From Planctomycetia bacterium (lineage in GTDB: Bacteria; Planctomycetota; Planctomycetia; Gemmatales; Gemmataceae): a DNA stretch of 51,638 bases. This document shows positions 1-8,293 of the stretch, piece by piece. The DNA lies in contig SXID01000234.1 in NCBI GenBank assembly GCA_005772955.1, positions 1 to 51,638 on the forward strand. Reading direction: 5' to 3'. Numbering within the stretch: the first letter of the stretch is position 1; every line of letters starts with the position of its first letter. Below the pieces are notes generated by a model. It ran no database searches. It was not told where the DNA came from and saw only the letters and a program-made list of their open reading frames with translations. Position numbers and translations under genes: made by a program.

Positions 1-125
1 ACGCGCCCGCGCTTCGGTGTGAACGTGAGTGCAGGGTCCGATTCGCCCGGTTGATAAAGCCGCACCTCCACCTGATTCCAGTACCCGCTTGAGGATTCGC
101 ACCCGCGACTCCGTCAACGGCCACC

Positions 126-154
126 AACCGAATGCTCTCGCTCGCGGGTATAAT
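126..154 (+). promoter_or_regulatory. Candidate promoter of the amidinotransferase gene
   Basis: A perfect TATAAT -10 hexamer lies at 149-154, 36 bases before the ATG at 191, in otherwise GC-rich DNA. No good -35 box sits 17 bases upstream (126-131 is a poor match), so the call rests on the -10 alone. Confidence 0.4.
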
Positions 155-190
155 AACCGCAACGATCCGCATTACGCAAAGCGAGCCGGT

Positions 191-1018
191 ATGTCGCAGC
201 CGCGAATCCTGATGTGCCCGCCGGACCACTACGGCATCGAGTACGAAATCAACCCGTGGATGAACCGGTCGCTCGGCGCCGTTGCCGCACTTGCATTTCG
301 ACAGTGGCAGCAGTTGCACGACACGCTCACATCGCTAGGGGTGAAGGTCGAACGGATGACGCCGCAGAAGGGACTGCCCGACCTCGTGTTCACCGCGAAC
401 GCCGGGCTGGTGTTCCGCAACTCGTTCATCAGTAGCCGATTCAAACACGAAGTACGAGCGAAGGAGTCGCCGCACTTCGACGCGTGGTTTGCCGCAAACG
501 GCTTCACGGTCACGCACCTGCCGGAGAACTCGTTCCACGAAGGCGTGGGCGACGCGCTGTTCTGCGGCGACACGCTGTTCGCGGGGTATCGCACGCGGTC
601 GGACGCGAGCGCGCACCAGTGGGTCGGCAAAACGCTCGAAGTGCGTGTGCTCCCCCTCGAACTCGTGAACCCACGGTTCTACCACCTCGACACGTGCTTC
701 TGCCCCCTCAGCCCGGGCGAGGCGATCTACTTCCCTAACGCGTTCGACGCCTACGGCAAGCGAGTCCTCACGACGCACGTGCCGAAGCTGATTCCCGTAG
801 TTGAGGAAGAAGCACTCCGGTTTGGGTGCAACGCGGTGGTGGTGGGCAAGACGGTGGTTCACAACAGCCGCTGTCCGCGACTAGCCGAAGACCTGACCCG
901 CGCCGGCTACAAACCGATTGAAGTGGAGTTAGACGAGTTCCTGAAGGCCGGTGGCAGCGCGAAGTGCCTCACACTGCGGCTCGACGGCGAAGAAGCAGCG
1001 TCGTGGCGTGGAATCTAA
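191..1018 (+). CDS. Amidinotransferase / DDAH-like guanidino-modifying enzyme
   Basis: 275-residue protein of the arginine deiminase / dimethylarginine dimethylaminohydrolase / amidinotransferase fold, which acts on guanidino groups through a Cys-His dyad. The catalytic His is probably H165 (in FYHLDTCF). The nucleophile is probably C259, in SAKCLTLRL near the C terminus, where the family keeps its cysteine. An acidic loop (ALFCGDTLFAGYRTRSD) matches the substrate-binding region. The ATG at 191 is chosen because the family similarity starts at MSQPRIL and a TATAAT lies 36 bases upstream; the open frame continues back to position 29 but that part has no family character. The substrate (methylarginine, arginine or another guanidine) cannot be told from sequence. 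It is monocistronic and converges with the next gene. Confidence 0.85.
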   Translation: MSQPRILMCPPDHYGIEYEINPWMNRSLGAVAALAFRQWQQLHDTLTSLGVKVERMTPQKGLPDLVFTANAGLVFRNSFISSRFKHEVRAKESPHFDAWFAANGFTVTHLPENSFHEGVGDALFCGDTLFAGYRTRSDASAHQWVGKTLEVRVLPLELVNPRFYHLDTCFCPLSPGEAIYFPNAFDAYGKRVLTTHVPKLIPVVEEEALRFGCNAVVVGKTVVHNSRCPRLAEDLTRAGYKPIEVELDEFLKAGGSAKCLTLRLDGEEAASWRGI

Positions 1019-1058
1019 GGGCACCGGGCGTCAGCCGCTAGTACTCTTCGCACGGCTC

Positions 1059-2141
1059 TCAATCCATCCCCATCCGCAAGCGTCGGCGTACGTGTTCAGG
1101 CGCGAGCGGCTGGAAGAGCGATCCGCCAAGCCAGCCGCCGAGCAGACCGAGAAACAGCACACCGCCAACCGCGGCAGCGGCAGCCGCGGGGTCTGTTGGT
1201 GCGAGTTCGCCGAGCGACAACTTGCCGAGCCAGTAACTGATCGGGCCGAGTGCCTCGCCGCGTGCGGCGGTCGCGCCGAGCACGCCTACCCCGCCAAGAC
1301 CGCCGGCGATGATTCCATGACGCGTGCCCGCGCCGGTGGCCGCGCCGGCGAGACCGCCACCGACCAGCACGCCCAGAACCGCGAACTGCCACGTGATGAA
1401 CTGCGCCTGGCCCACGCTATCGACCTTCAGCATCCCGCCCGAATACTTCTGAAAGCCCTTTCGCACCGGATCGGCCGACGTGACCGCGACCACCATCAGC
1501 AGCGCCCCGACCAGAATGCGTGCCCATGCGGTCGGGCGTCCGGTGGTGGCCGGTTCGCCGATCGCGAAGCGTGATGAACTGAGTTTGTTCCGGTCCGGGA
1601 TCGGCATGTCGATGGCGGGAACCGCACCCCACACGCGCGCCGCGTACACGCCCGCGATGCCGCCCACGGCAGCCAGCACCAGCGGCTGGATGTACAGCAC
1701 GAGGTCGTGCAGCGGCGCGCCGGCCGCGATTTCGGCTGCGAGGAACAATACGCCGCACACCGCGCCGACGGTCGCCCCGAACACGAACCCGCCGACCCTG
1801 CCGGCTGCCGCCAGGACCGACCCGAAGATCACGGCCACGACCTGACCTCCGCACACAGTCGCCAATCCTTCGAGCGACGACCACCACGCGCCAGGGTCCG
1901 AGTGCGCAGCGAGAACTACCCCGGTCGCGAGTTTCCGCAGGCCGAGGTACAGACTCAGCGCGAAGACCGCACCCACGACGACCCGGCCGGCCGGCGTCGG
2001 TTGTGGAATCGGTGGCAGTGGCTTTGGGTGTGGGGCGTCTGCGCCGGCCGTCTCGTGTGGCAACAGCAGCAAGCCCCCGCACTGCGGGCACTGATTCGAT
2101 CCGGCGAACGCGGCGTGACACGCGGGGCAAAACAGTTGCAT
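1059..2141 (-). CDS. Zinc-ribbon-headed multi-pass membrane protein
   Basis: 360 residues. A short zinc ribbon opens the protein (C5-x2-C8 ... C18-x2-C21), followed by a proline-rich linker (about 38-52) and roughly seven hydrophobic segments rich in Gly, Ala and Val (about 53-75, 95-120, 125-145, 150-170, 205-225, 250-285 and 315-340). The layout resembles planctomycete membrane proteins with a 'zinc-ribbon + membrane' design, but the family function is unknown to me. The ATG at 2141 is preferred over the longer frame to 2336 because the zinc ribbon begins immediately and the extra N-terminal part lies in a palindromic intergenic repeat. The alanine run near the C terminus (in TDPAAAAAAVGG) is low complexity. 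Confidence 0.7.
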   Translation of the reverse strand: MQLFCPACHAAFAGSNQCPQCGGLLLLPHETAGADAPHPKPLPPIPQPTPAGRVVVGAVFALSLYLGLRKLATGVVLAAHSDPGAWWSSLEGLATVCGGQVVAVIFGSVLAAAGRVGGFVFGATVGAVCGVLFLAAEIAAGAPLHDLVLYIQPLVLAAVGGIAGVYAARVWGAVPAIDMPIPDRNKLSSSRFAIGEPATTGRPTAWARILVGALLMVVAVTSADPVRKGFQKYSGGMLKVDSVGQAQFITWQFAVLGVLVGGGLAGAATGAGTRHGIIAGGLGGVGVLGATAARGEALGPISYWLGKLSLGELAPTDPAAAAAAVGGVLFLGLLGGWLGGSLFQPLAPEHVRRRLRMGMD

Positions 2142-2459
2142 AGTTGCGGTTCCGGTTACGCCATACGTGGTCCAATTACAGCTTCGAACGCACGCGGTTG
2201 GGAGTGAGGCGTTTGTCCCCCTCGCCCCGGCTTTGCTGGGAGAGAGTTGGGGTGCGGGATCTTCTGCATGACCCGACTCAAACCAAGCACCCCTCACCCT
2301 GCCCTCTCCCCGCAAAGCTAGGGCGAGGGAAATCACTCAAACCCGGCCGCGAAAAGGATAGAACGCAATTCGCTCCCGTGCCGTGCGAACCTTGTCGGTT
2401 GTGAACTACACCGCGATGCGTTAACCTGCGGGGGTTCCTTCCGTTTGGAGGTTCTGCCC
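2142..2459. other. Intergenic region with a long inverted repeat
   Basis: No convincing gene is seen in these 318 bases. They separate the divergent membrane-protein and secreted-protein genes. Most of the middle is the CCCTCGCCC / GGGCGAGGG inverted repeat described separately. The remaining 120 bases before the secreted-protein gene must hold its promoter, but no clear -35/-10 pair stands out. Confidence 0.5.
2219..2332. repeat. Inverted palindromic repeat, CTCTCCC-type
   Basis: The left arm starts at 2219 with CCCTCGCCCCGGCTTTGC. The right arm ends near 2331 with GCAAAGCTAGGGCGAGGG. Each arm also contains a CTCTCCC/GGGAGAG motif, so a doublet of small hairpins is embedded in a larger inverted repeat. 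The same GAGAGGG/CCCTCTCC and GTGAGGGG vocabulary returns at 32481-32626. This is the look of a REP-type doublet rather than of a terminator with a U-tract. Confidence 0.7.
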
Positions 2460-2915
2460 ATGCGCTCGGTTGTCGTTGCTCTGCTGATCACGTTGGCCGC
2501 ACCGGTGTCGGCCGCAGACAAGAACGAAGACAAAGCCAGGGACGCGGCCGTCGCGTTCCTGAAAGCGGTGAAAGCGAAAGACAGCGACGCCGTACTGAAA
2601 GCGTCCGCGGCGCCGTTCATCTACCGCGACGGCGACAAGCCGGCTGTACTGAAGGACGAGGCCGCGCTCAAGGCATGGCTGAAGGACCGGCTCGAAGAGA
2701 TCAAGGACGCCGACAAGGTGCCGACCACAGTCGATAAGCTCGCGCCGTTCGCGGACATCAAAGCGAAGATCGGCGACGAAGCAGCCCGGAAGATGATCGA
2801 GGACGTCATCGGGAAGGACGGGTTCGTGGCTTACGTCGCGGCCGATGGGAAGACGCTCCCGATCCTCGTTCGGATCAAGGATGGCAAGGCGATTGTCGTC
2901 GGGCTGGCTCGCTAA
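2460..2915 (+). CDS. Small secreted protein of unknown function
   Basis: 151 residues. A clear signal peptide (MRSVVVALLITLAAPVSAADK, cleavage probably after VSAA) precedes a Lys/Asp/Ala-rich domain. The start of the mature part (KARDAAVAFLKAVKAKDSDAVLKAS) recalls the first helix of NTF2-like / DUF4878-type small proteins, but I cannot assign a family. The ATG at 2460 follows GGAG at 2447-2450 with a 9-base spacer; an in-frame TTG at 2445 would precede that site. Its TAA overlaps the hemY ATG by one base (TAATG), so the two are probably co-transcribed. Expected to be periplasmic or exported. Confidence 0.75.
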   Translation: MRSVVVALLITLAAPVSAADKNEDKARDAAVAFLKAVKAKDSDAVLKASAAPFIYRDGDKPAVLKDEAALKAWLKDRLEEIKDADKVPTTVDKLAPFADIKAKIGDEAARKMIEDVIGKDGFVAYVAADGKTLPILVRIKDGKAIVVGLAR

Positions 2916-4309
2916 TGCCGCACGTCGTCGTTGTCGGTGGCGGGTTGACCGGCTTGACGGTCGCGTTCCGCCTGAAGCAGTTCGCGCCGGACGCGGCGGT
3001 CACGGTTCTGGAGCCTCGCAACCAGCCGGGCGGGAACATCCGCACTGAAGTCCACCGCGGGTTCACGGTCGAGTGCGGGCCGAACGGGTTCCTCGATCGC
3101 ACACCCGCAATACCGAACCTCGTGCGCGATCTGGGGCTATCGGACCAACTCCTCGCGGCCAGCGACGGGAGCCGCAAGAACCGCTATGTGTTCGTAGGCG
3201 GCAAGCTCCACAAACTCCCCGGCGGGCCGTTTGGATTACTCACCACATCCTTGCTCTCGCTTCGCGGCAAGTGGGATCTGATCTCCGAACCGTGGCGCAA
3301 AACACCTCCGTCATTAGCTGAAGAATCTGTTCAGGAGTTCGTGACGCGGCGTGCTGGGAAGGAGGCCGCCGACATCTTCGCGGACGCGCTCGTAACCGGC
3401 ATTCACGGCGGCGACCCCGCGATGCTAAGCGTGGCCGCGGCGTTCCCGCGACTCCCGGTGATGGAGCGCGAAGCCGGGAGCGTGGTTCGCGGGTTCATGC
3501 GCGCCGCGAAGAAGCGCAAGGCGGACGCGAAGGAGCGCGGCGAACCGGTGTCCGGCCCGATGAAGATGTGGTCGTTCCGCGAAGGGCTGAGTGTGCTGGT
3601 CAACGCGATGAGTGAGCAACTCGGTGAGTCCGTGCGGTGCGGCATCACGGTGGAATCCGTCTCCGAGGCCGCGAGCGTGTCCCCGTGGACCGTTCACGGG
3701 CAGCGCGGGTACACGTGGTCCGTGGACGCGGTGGTGCTGGCGTGCCCGGCCTACGAGCAGGCCGCGATCCTCGCGGACCTGAACCCGCCGCTGGCCGATG
3801 AAATCGGCGCGATCCCGTACAACCGAATCGCGGTGGTGGCGCTCGGTTACCGCGAAGACCACTGCCCCGGCCGTCACGACGGGTTCGGCTACATCGCGCC
3901 GCAGAACACGCGGCGCGACGTGTTGGGCGTGCAGTGGTGTTCGAGCATCTTCCCGGACCGCGCCCCGCAGGGCTTCGTGTTGTGGCGTGCGTTGTGTGGC
4001 GGCGTTCACCGCGCGGAGCAAGTCGAGTGGGACGACGACCGGTTGGGCAAAGCCGTCCACGAAGAAATCAAGCTTGCGATGGGCGTGACCGGCGAACCGG
4101 TATTCCGGCGGATCGTGCGCTGGCCGAACGCGATTCCGCAATACGTGATCGGTCACCTCGACCGCGTCGCGCGCATCGACGCCCTAACCGCGAAGCACCG
4201 CGGGTTATTCCTGACGGGCAACGCGTACCGCGGCGTGGCAATGGCCGACTGCGTGGAGCAAGCCGAAGTGACTGCGGCGAAGGTCGCGCGGCACCTGCAA
4301 TCGCAGTGA
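2915..4309 (+). CDS. hemY: Protoporphyrinogen/coproporphyrinogen oxidase (FAD, oxygen-dependent)
   Basis: 464-residue flavoprotein that oxidises protoporphyrinogen IX (or coproporphyrinogen III) late in heme synthesis. The N terminus is a Rossmann FAD-binding motif (VVVVGGGLTGLTVAFRL, residues 4-20) followed by the acidic ribose-binding stretch and PGGNIRT. The family C-terminal FAD motif (GLFLTGNAYRGVAMADCVEQ) is intact. Length equals the family norm (450-480). NCBI models often call this oxygen-dependent type HemG; HemY is the Bacillus name. It is translationally coupled to the upstream secreted-protein gene. No other heme gene is nearby. Whether the product is protoporphyrin or coproporphyrin III (HemQ route) cannot be decided here. 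Confidence 0.9.
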   Translation: MPHVVVVGGGLTGLTVAFRLKQFAPDAAVTVLEPRNQPGGNIRTEVHRGFTVECGPNGFLDRTPAIPNLVRDLGLSDQLLAASDGSRKNRYVFVGGKLHKLPGGPFGLLTTSLLSLRGKWDLISEPWRKTPPSLAEESVQEFVTRRAGKEAADIFADALVTGIHGGDPAMLSVAAAFPRLPVMEREAGSVVRGFMRAAKKRKADAKERGEPVSGPMKMWSFREGLSVLVNAMSEQLGESVRCGITVESVSEAASVSPWTVHGQRGYTWSVDAVVLACPAYEQAAILADLNPPLADEIGAIPYNRIAVVALGYREDHCPGRHDGFGYIAPQNTRRDVLGVQWCSSIFPDRAPQGFVLWRALCGGVHRAEQVEWDDDRLGKAVHEEIKLAMGVTGEPVFRRIVRWPNAIPQYVIGHLDRVARIDALTAKHRGLFLTGNAYRGVAMADCVEQAEVTAAKVARHLQSQ

Positions 4310-4433
4310 GGGCGAGCGATGACCGTTGCGGAATAGTTCGCGTGCGAAGACATGGGGACGATGCTTAAATTCCTCCGAACGCGAAGGCCAAATCGGACAA
4401 TACGCCTGATTGCCGTGAGCGGAGCGAGCGCCA

Positions 4434-4458
4434 CTCCCCTTCCCTTCAGGGAGGGGGC
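4434..4458. repeat. Short palindrome, CCCTTCCCTTCAGGGAGGG type
   Basis: A C-rich half (CCCCTTCCCT) faces a G-rich half (AGGGAGGGG) around a TTC/TCA turn, in the 242-base gap after hemY. A core of about 20 bases is repeated at 29744-29764, inside the SNF2 gene. It could act as a weak terminator for hemY but lacks a U-tract. Confidence 0.6.
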
Positions 4459-4485
4459 CGGGTGGTAAAGGTCGAACCAGGACGA

Positions 4486-4515
4486 TTGTGATACGATCCA
4501 TTTCACGGGTATACT
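4486..4515 (+). promoter_or_regulatory. Candidate sigma-70-type promoter for the first DUF1549/DUF1553 module
   Basis: TTGTGA at 4486-4491 (4 of 6 to TTGACA), an 18-base spacer, then TATACT at 4510-4515 (5 of 6 to TATAAT). The predicted transcript start is about 30 bases before the ATG at 4552. Planctomycete promoter consensus is little known, so this is a pattern match only. Confidence 0.45.
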
Positions 4516-4551
4516 GACTCCCACTGCCCGTTCTCCCTCCCGGCGCTGACA

Positions 4552-6681
4552 ATGCGAACCGCGGCCGCGCTATTGCTTCTGGTCGCGATTCCGTTGCTAC
4601 CGGTTCGCGCCGACGAACCGCAAAACCACTGGGCCTGGAAGAAACCCGAACGCCCGAAGGTGCCTGCGATTGAAGGGCAGACCCTCGCGAACCCGATCGA
4701 CGCGTTCATTCGCGCGAAGTTAACAGACGCGAAACTCTCTCCCGCTCCGCCCGCGACACGCGAACAACTCATTCGCCGCGTGACGTTCGACCTTCACGGA
4801 CTTCCGTCCACACCGGAAGAAGTGGACGCGTTCGTGACCGACAAGGCACCCGACGCGTGGTCGAAGGTTGTGGACCGGTTGCTCGCGTCGCCGCGATACG
4901 GCGAGCGCTGGGGCCGGCACTGGCTCGACCTCGCCCGCTACGCCGACACCAACGGCTACGAGTTCGACGAACCGCGACCGGACGCGTGGCGTTACCGCGA
5001 TTACGTCATCAAAGCACTCAACGATGATAAGCCGTTCAACCGGTTCGTGATCGAGCAACTCGCCGGCGACGAAGCCTTCCCAAACGAACCCGACGCGCTG
5101 ATCGCAACCGGGTTCAACCTGCTCGGTCCCGACATGACCGACTCCGCGGACCAACCGCAGCGCCGGTTCAACACGCTCACCGACATGACCGACACCGCGG
5201 CCCTCGCGTTCCTGGGCCTCACGGTCACGTGCGCCCGGTGTCATGATCACAAGTTCGAGCCGATTTCGCAGAAGGACTACTTCCGCCTTCAAGCGTTCTT
5301 CACGCCCGCGAACTTCCGCAAGGACGTTCCGGTCGCGACCCCGGCGGATGCGAAAGTCCGCGCCGCGGCGGCCCGCGAGTACGACGAACTTACGACGGAC
5401 TTGCGCAAGCAGATCGCCGCTATCGAAGAACCGCACCGCAAGAAAATGTACGAAGCCAAGTTGGCAAAGCTCACAGCCGACGCACAGGCCGCGCACCGCG
5501 CGGCCCCGGACCAGCGCACCGGCGGGCAGTTGGAACTGGTCGCGGAAACGGAATCCAAGGTTCGCGTCACGGACGCGGAGATTGCGAAGGCGCTTACCGC
5601 GAATGAGGTCGCGAAGACCAACGAACTGAGGGCAAAGCTGAAGACGTTCGACGACAAGAAGCCGCTGGCGTCACCGGTCGCGCTGGGTTTGAGTGACAAG
5701 CCGGGCACGCCGCCGAAAACGTTCCTGCTTGAACGCGGCGAACTCACCAAGAAGGGCGAGGAGGTTCTCGCCGGTTTCCCCGCGATCCTGCTACCGGGCG
5801 GAAAAGCAGCACCCGCGACCGTGCAGACGCTGCCGGGGAGTACCGGACGCCGCCTCGCCCTCGCGAACTGGATCGCGAGCTCCGACAACCCGCTGACGGC
5901 TCGCGTGATCGTGAACCGTCTCTGGCAGCATCACTTTGGTAAAGGCATCGTCGCGACGGCGAGCGACTTCGGCCTTCGCGGGCAGAAGCCGACGCACCCC
6001 GAACTGCTCGACTGGCTCGCGTCCGAGTTGGTAACCGGCGAGTGGAAACTGAAGCGCCTTCACCGAATGATGCTGCTTTCCGAGACTTATCAGCAATCCA
6101 CGCAGGTGAGCAAGGCCGCCACCGCGTTCGACCCCGACAACAAGTTGCTATCGCACGCGAACCGATTGCGGCTCGAAGGTGAAGCGGTTCGCGACGCGCT
6201 GTTCGTGGTCGGCGGGCGCCTCAACACGAAGATGGGCGGCCCCGGCGTCGTGCTGCCGGAAGCGGCGCGCGCGGCCGGTGGCTCGCGGCCGGTCACGGTC
6301 ACGACCGATACGAAGGAGTACGCTCGCCGTAGCGTGTACCTGTTCTCGCGCCGCAACCTGAAGCTCGCGTTCCTCGAAGCGTTCGACTTGCCCGATAGCA
6401 ACCTGAGTTGCCCGAAGCGCGAGCGCAGCACCACCGCAACGCAGGCGCTCGCGCTACTCAACGCCGACGAAACGATGGCCGCCGCGAAGGCGCTCGCGGA
6501 GCGACTGACACGCGAAGCGAAGACGGAAGAAGAACGCGTCGTGCTCGCGTTTCGGCTCACGCTCGGCCGCGCGCCAAGCGAGAAGGAACGGGAGCGTGCG
6601 AAAGCGTTCCTGACGAAATCGCCGCTGAGCGAACTGTGCCGCGCGCTGTTCAACGTGAACGAGTTCATCTACTTGGATTGA
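4552..6681 (+). CDS. DUF1549 and DUF1553 domain protein (no N-terminal PSCyt1 cytochrome domain)
   Basis: 709-residue exported protein of the large Planctomycete-type family. A signal peptide (MRTAAALLLLVAIPLLPVRA) leads to a DUF1549 domain (about 45-260), which includes the family signature GERWGRHWLDLARYADTNGY and a CxxCH site (CARCHDHKFEPIS). A Lys/Glu/Ala-rich, probably coiled-coil insert follows (about 280-370), then DUF1553 (about 430-700) ending in the usual NVNEFIYLD. Unlike its relative at 10741, it has no PSCyt1 heme-binding domain in front of DUF1549. The only CxxCH is the internal one. It is paired with the DUF1501 gene 81 bases downstream, the standard arrangement in planctomycetes. 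The biochemical role of the family is not established; polysaccharide degradation has been suggested from context. Confidence 0.9.
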   Translation: MRTAAALLLLVAIPLLPVRADEPQNHWAWKKPERPKVPAIEGQTLANPIDAFIRAKLTDAKLSPAPPATREQLIRRVTFDLHGLPSTPEEVDAFVTDKAPDAWSKVVDRLLASPRYGERWGRHWLDLARYADTNGYEFDEPRPDAWRYRDYVIKALNDDKPFNRFVIEQLAGDEAFPNEPDALIATGFNLLGPDMTDSADQPQRRFNTLTDMTDTAALAFLGLTVTCARCHDHKFEPISQKDYFRLQAFFTPANFRKDVPVATPADAKVRAAAAREYDELTTDLRKQIAAIEEPHRKKMYEAKLAKLTADAQAAHRAAPDQRTGGQLELVAETESKVRVTDAEIAKALTANEVAKTNELRAKLKTFDDKKPLASPVALGLSDKPGTPPKTFLLERGELTKKGEEVLAGFPAILLPGGKAAPATVQTLPGSTGRRLALANWIASSDNPLTARVIVNRLWQHHFGKGIVATASDFGLRGQKPTHPELLDWLASELVTGEWKLKRLHRMMLLSETYQQSTQVSKAATAFDPDNKLLSHANRLRLEGEAVRDALFVVGGRLNTKMGGPGVVLPEAARAAGGSRPVTVTTDTKEYARRSVYLFSRRNLKLAFLEAFDLPDSNLSCPKRERSTTATQALALLNADETMAAAKALAERLTREAKTEEERVVLAFRLTLGRAPSEKERERAKAFLTKSPLSELCRALFNVNEFIYLD

Positions 6682-6694
6682 ACGCCGGTTTAGC

Positions 6695-6741
6695 ATGCGA
6701 CCCGCCGGGTCGCATGAGGTTGCGGCGACCCGCTGGGTCGC
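6695..6741. repeat. Two consecutive GCGACCCGCYGGGTCGC palindromes
   Basis: A 21-base palindrome (arms ATGCGACCC / GGGTCGCAT, 6695-6715) is followed by a second copy (GCGACCC-GCT-GGGTCGC, 6725-6741) between the paired DUF1549/DUF1553 and DUF1501 genes. There is no U-tract, so this is more likely a REP-like element than a terminator. It could partly uncouple expression of the pair. Confidence 0.65.
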
Positions 6742-6762
6742 ACGCGAAACGAGAACTCTCCC

Positions 6763-8175
6763 ATGCTCTCAGACCCCACTTGGTTCGAGCGCCGGGCCTT
6801 CCTCAAGTCTGGCTTTGGAGCCATTGCGCTTGCAGCAATGCTGCGCGAACAAGGCTTGCTCGCCGACGAGAAGGTTGTCGATCCGCTCGCGCCCAAGAAG
6901 CCGCATTTTGAAGCAAGCGCGAAGCGCGTCATCTTCCTGTTCATGTCCGGCGGACCGTCGCACATGGACACGTTCGACCCCAAGCCCGAACTCACGCGCC
7001 TCCACGGCGAAAAGCTGCCCGAGTCGTTCGGCCCGGTGAAGACGCGCCGCGGCGTGGACAAGAACAAACTGCTCGCGTCGAAACGCACCTTCAAGAAGTA
7101 CGGCAAGTCGGGCATCGAAGTGTCGGACTGGTTCCCGCACATCGGCGCGAACATCGATGACGTTTGCCTGCTACGCGGGTGCTACGGCGACAGCGTCACG
7201 CATCCGGAATCCGTGTACCTGATGAACACCGGCTCCATCCTGATGGGACGGCCCAGCCTCGGCGCGTGGGTCAGCTACGGACTCGGCACCGAAAACCGCA
7301 ACATGCCCGCGTTCGTGGTACTGCCCGACCCCGGCGGTTGGCCGAAGGGCGGCGCGCCCGCGTGGGGCAACGGCTACATCCCCGCCGCCTATCAAGGCAC
7401 GGTCGTGAAAGGCGGCGCGGCGCCCATCGAGCATCTCGCGACCCCACCGGGTGTCAGCGCGGAACAGCAGCGACGCACGCTCGACTTCATCGGCGAGAGC
7501 AATCGCACGCACGGCGAATCGCGTTCTGGCGATTCGGAGCTGTCGGCGCGGATCGCGGCTTACGAACTCGCGTACCGGATGCAGGCGCACGCACCGGAGG
7601 TTGTCGATCTCACGAAGGAGACCGCGGAGACGAAGGCGCGCTACGGCATCGACCGCAAGGAGACATCCGAGTTCGGCACGCGATGCTTGCTCGCGCGGCG
7701 CATGGTCGAACGCGGCGTCCGGTTCGTGCAACTCTACAGCGGCGACACGAACGGCTGGGACGCGCACTCCGATCTCGAGGCTAATCACAGCAAGCTCTGT
7801 CTTCAAAGCGACAAGCCAATCGCGGGGCTGTTAACCGATCTGAAACGCAATGGGTTACTGAAGGACACGCTGGTGGTGTGGGGCGGCGAGTTCGGACGCA
7901 CACCGATGACCGAAGGCACGAATGGTCGTGACCACAACCCGCACGGCTTTTCGATGTGGCTCGCTGGCGGCGGCGTGAAGGGCGGGCAGACCATCGGCAA
8001 CACGGACGCAATCGGGCTGCGCGCGGCGGAAGGAAAGACGCACGTCCACGACGTACACGCAACCATCCTTCACCTGCTCGGGTTCAACCACCTTAAGCTC
8101 ACGTTCAGGCACAACGGCCGCAACGAGCGCCTCACCGACAACGCCGGTGAGGTGATCGAAAAGGCGCTGACGTAA
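6763..8175 (+). CDS. DUF1501 domain protein (alkaline-phosphatase-like fold), copy 1
   Basis: 470 residues. The N terminus has a twin-arginine-type export signal (ERRAFLKSGFGAIALAAML), as usual for DUF1501. The fold is sulfatase/alkaline-phosphatase-like. Family landmarks seen are FLFMSGGPSHMDTFDPKPEL (about 49-68), a central LNTG/MNTGSILMGRPSLG block, GWDAHSDLEANH, and the C-terminal VVWGGEFGRTPM...GRDHNPHGFSMWLAGGG...VHDVHATILHLLGF. The conserved Asp and His residues in these blocks are the expected metal ligands. It is coupled with the DUF1549/DUF1553 gene upstream. The substrate is unknown. Start: the ATG at 6763 places the TAT motif at residue 9. Confidence 0.9.
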   Translation: MLSDPTWFERRAFLKSGFGAIALAAMLREQGLLADEKVVDPLAPKKPHFEASAKRVIFLFMSGGPSHMDTFDPKPELTRLHGEKLPESFGPVKTRRGVDKNKLLASKRTFKKYGKSGIEVSDWFPHIGANIDDVCLLRGCYGDSVTHPESVYLMNTGSILMGRPSLGAWVSYGLGTENRNMPAFVVLPDPGGWPKGGAPAWGNGYIPAAYQGTVVKGGAAPIEHLATPPGVSAEQQRRTLDFIGESNRTHGESRSGDSELSARIAAYELAYRMQAHAPEVVDLTKETAETKARYGIDRKETSEFGTRCLLARRMVERGVRFVQLYSGDTNGWDAHSDLEANHSKLCLQSDKPIAGLLTDLKRNGLLKDTLVVWGGEFGRTPMTEGTNGRDHNPHGFSMWLAGGGVKGGQTIGNTDAIGLRAAEGKTHVHDVHATILHLLGFNHLKLTFRHNGRNERLTDNAGEVIEKALT

Positions 8176-8293
8176 GCGGTCTTTCTTCTGGTGACCAATA
8201 CTACGGGTTCCGCGTGACCTGCCACCCGCTCGACCGGTCCCAGATGGTCGCGCTCCGCGACCTTAGCACACGCGCCATTCGTCGAGACAACTC

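Noticed and set aside
335-862. Long minus-strand frames opposite the amidinotransferase and many similar frames opposite other genes
   Set aside because: They are antisense shadows produced by the high third-position GC of the real genes; their composition (Arg/His/Val-rich) is not protein-like.
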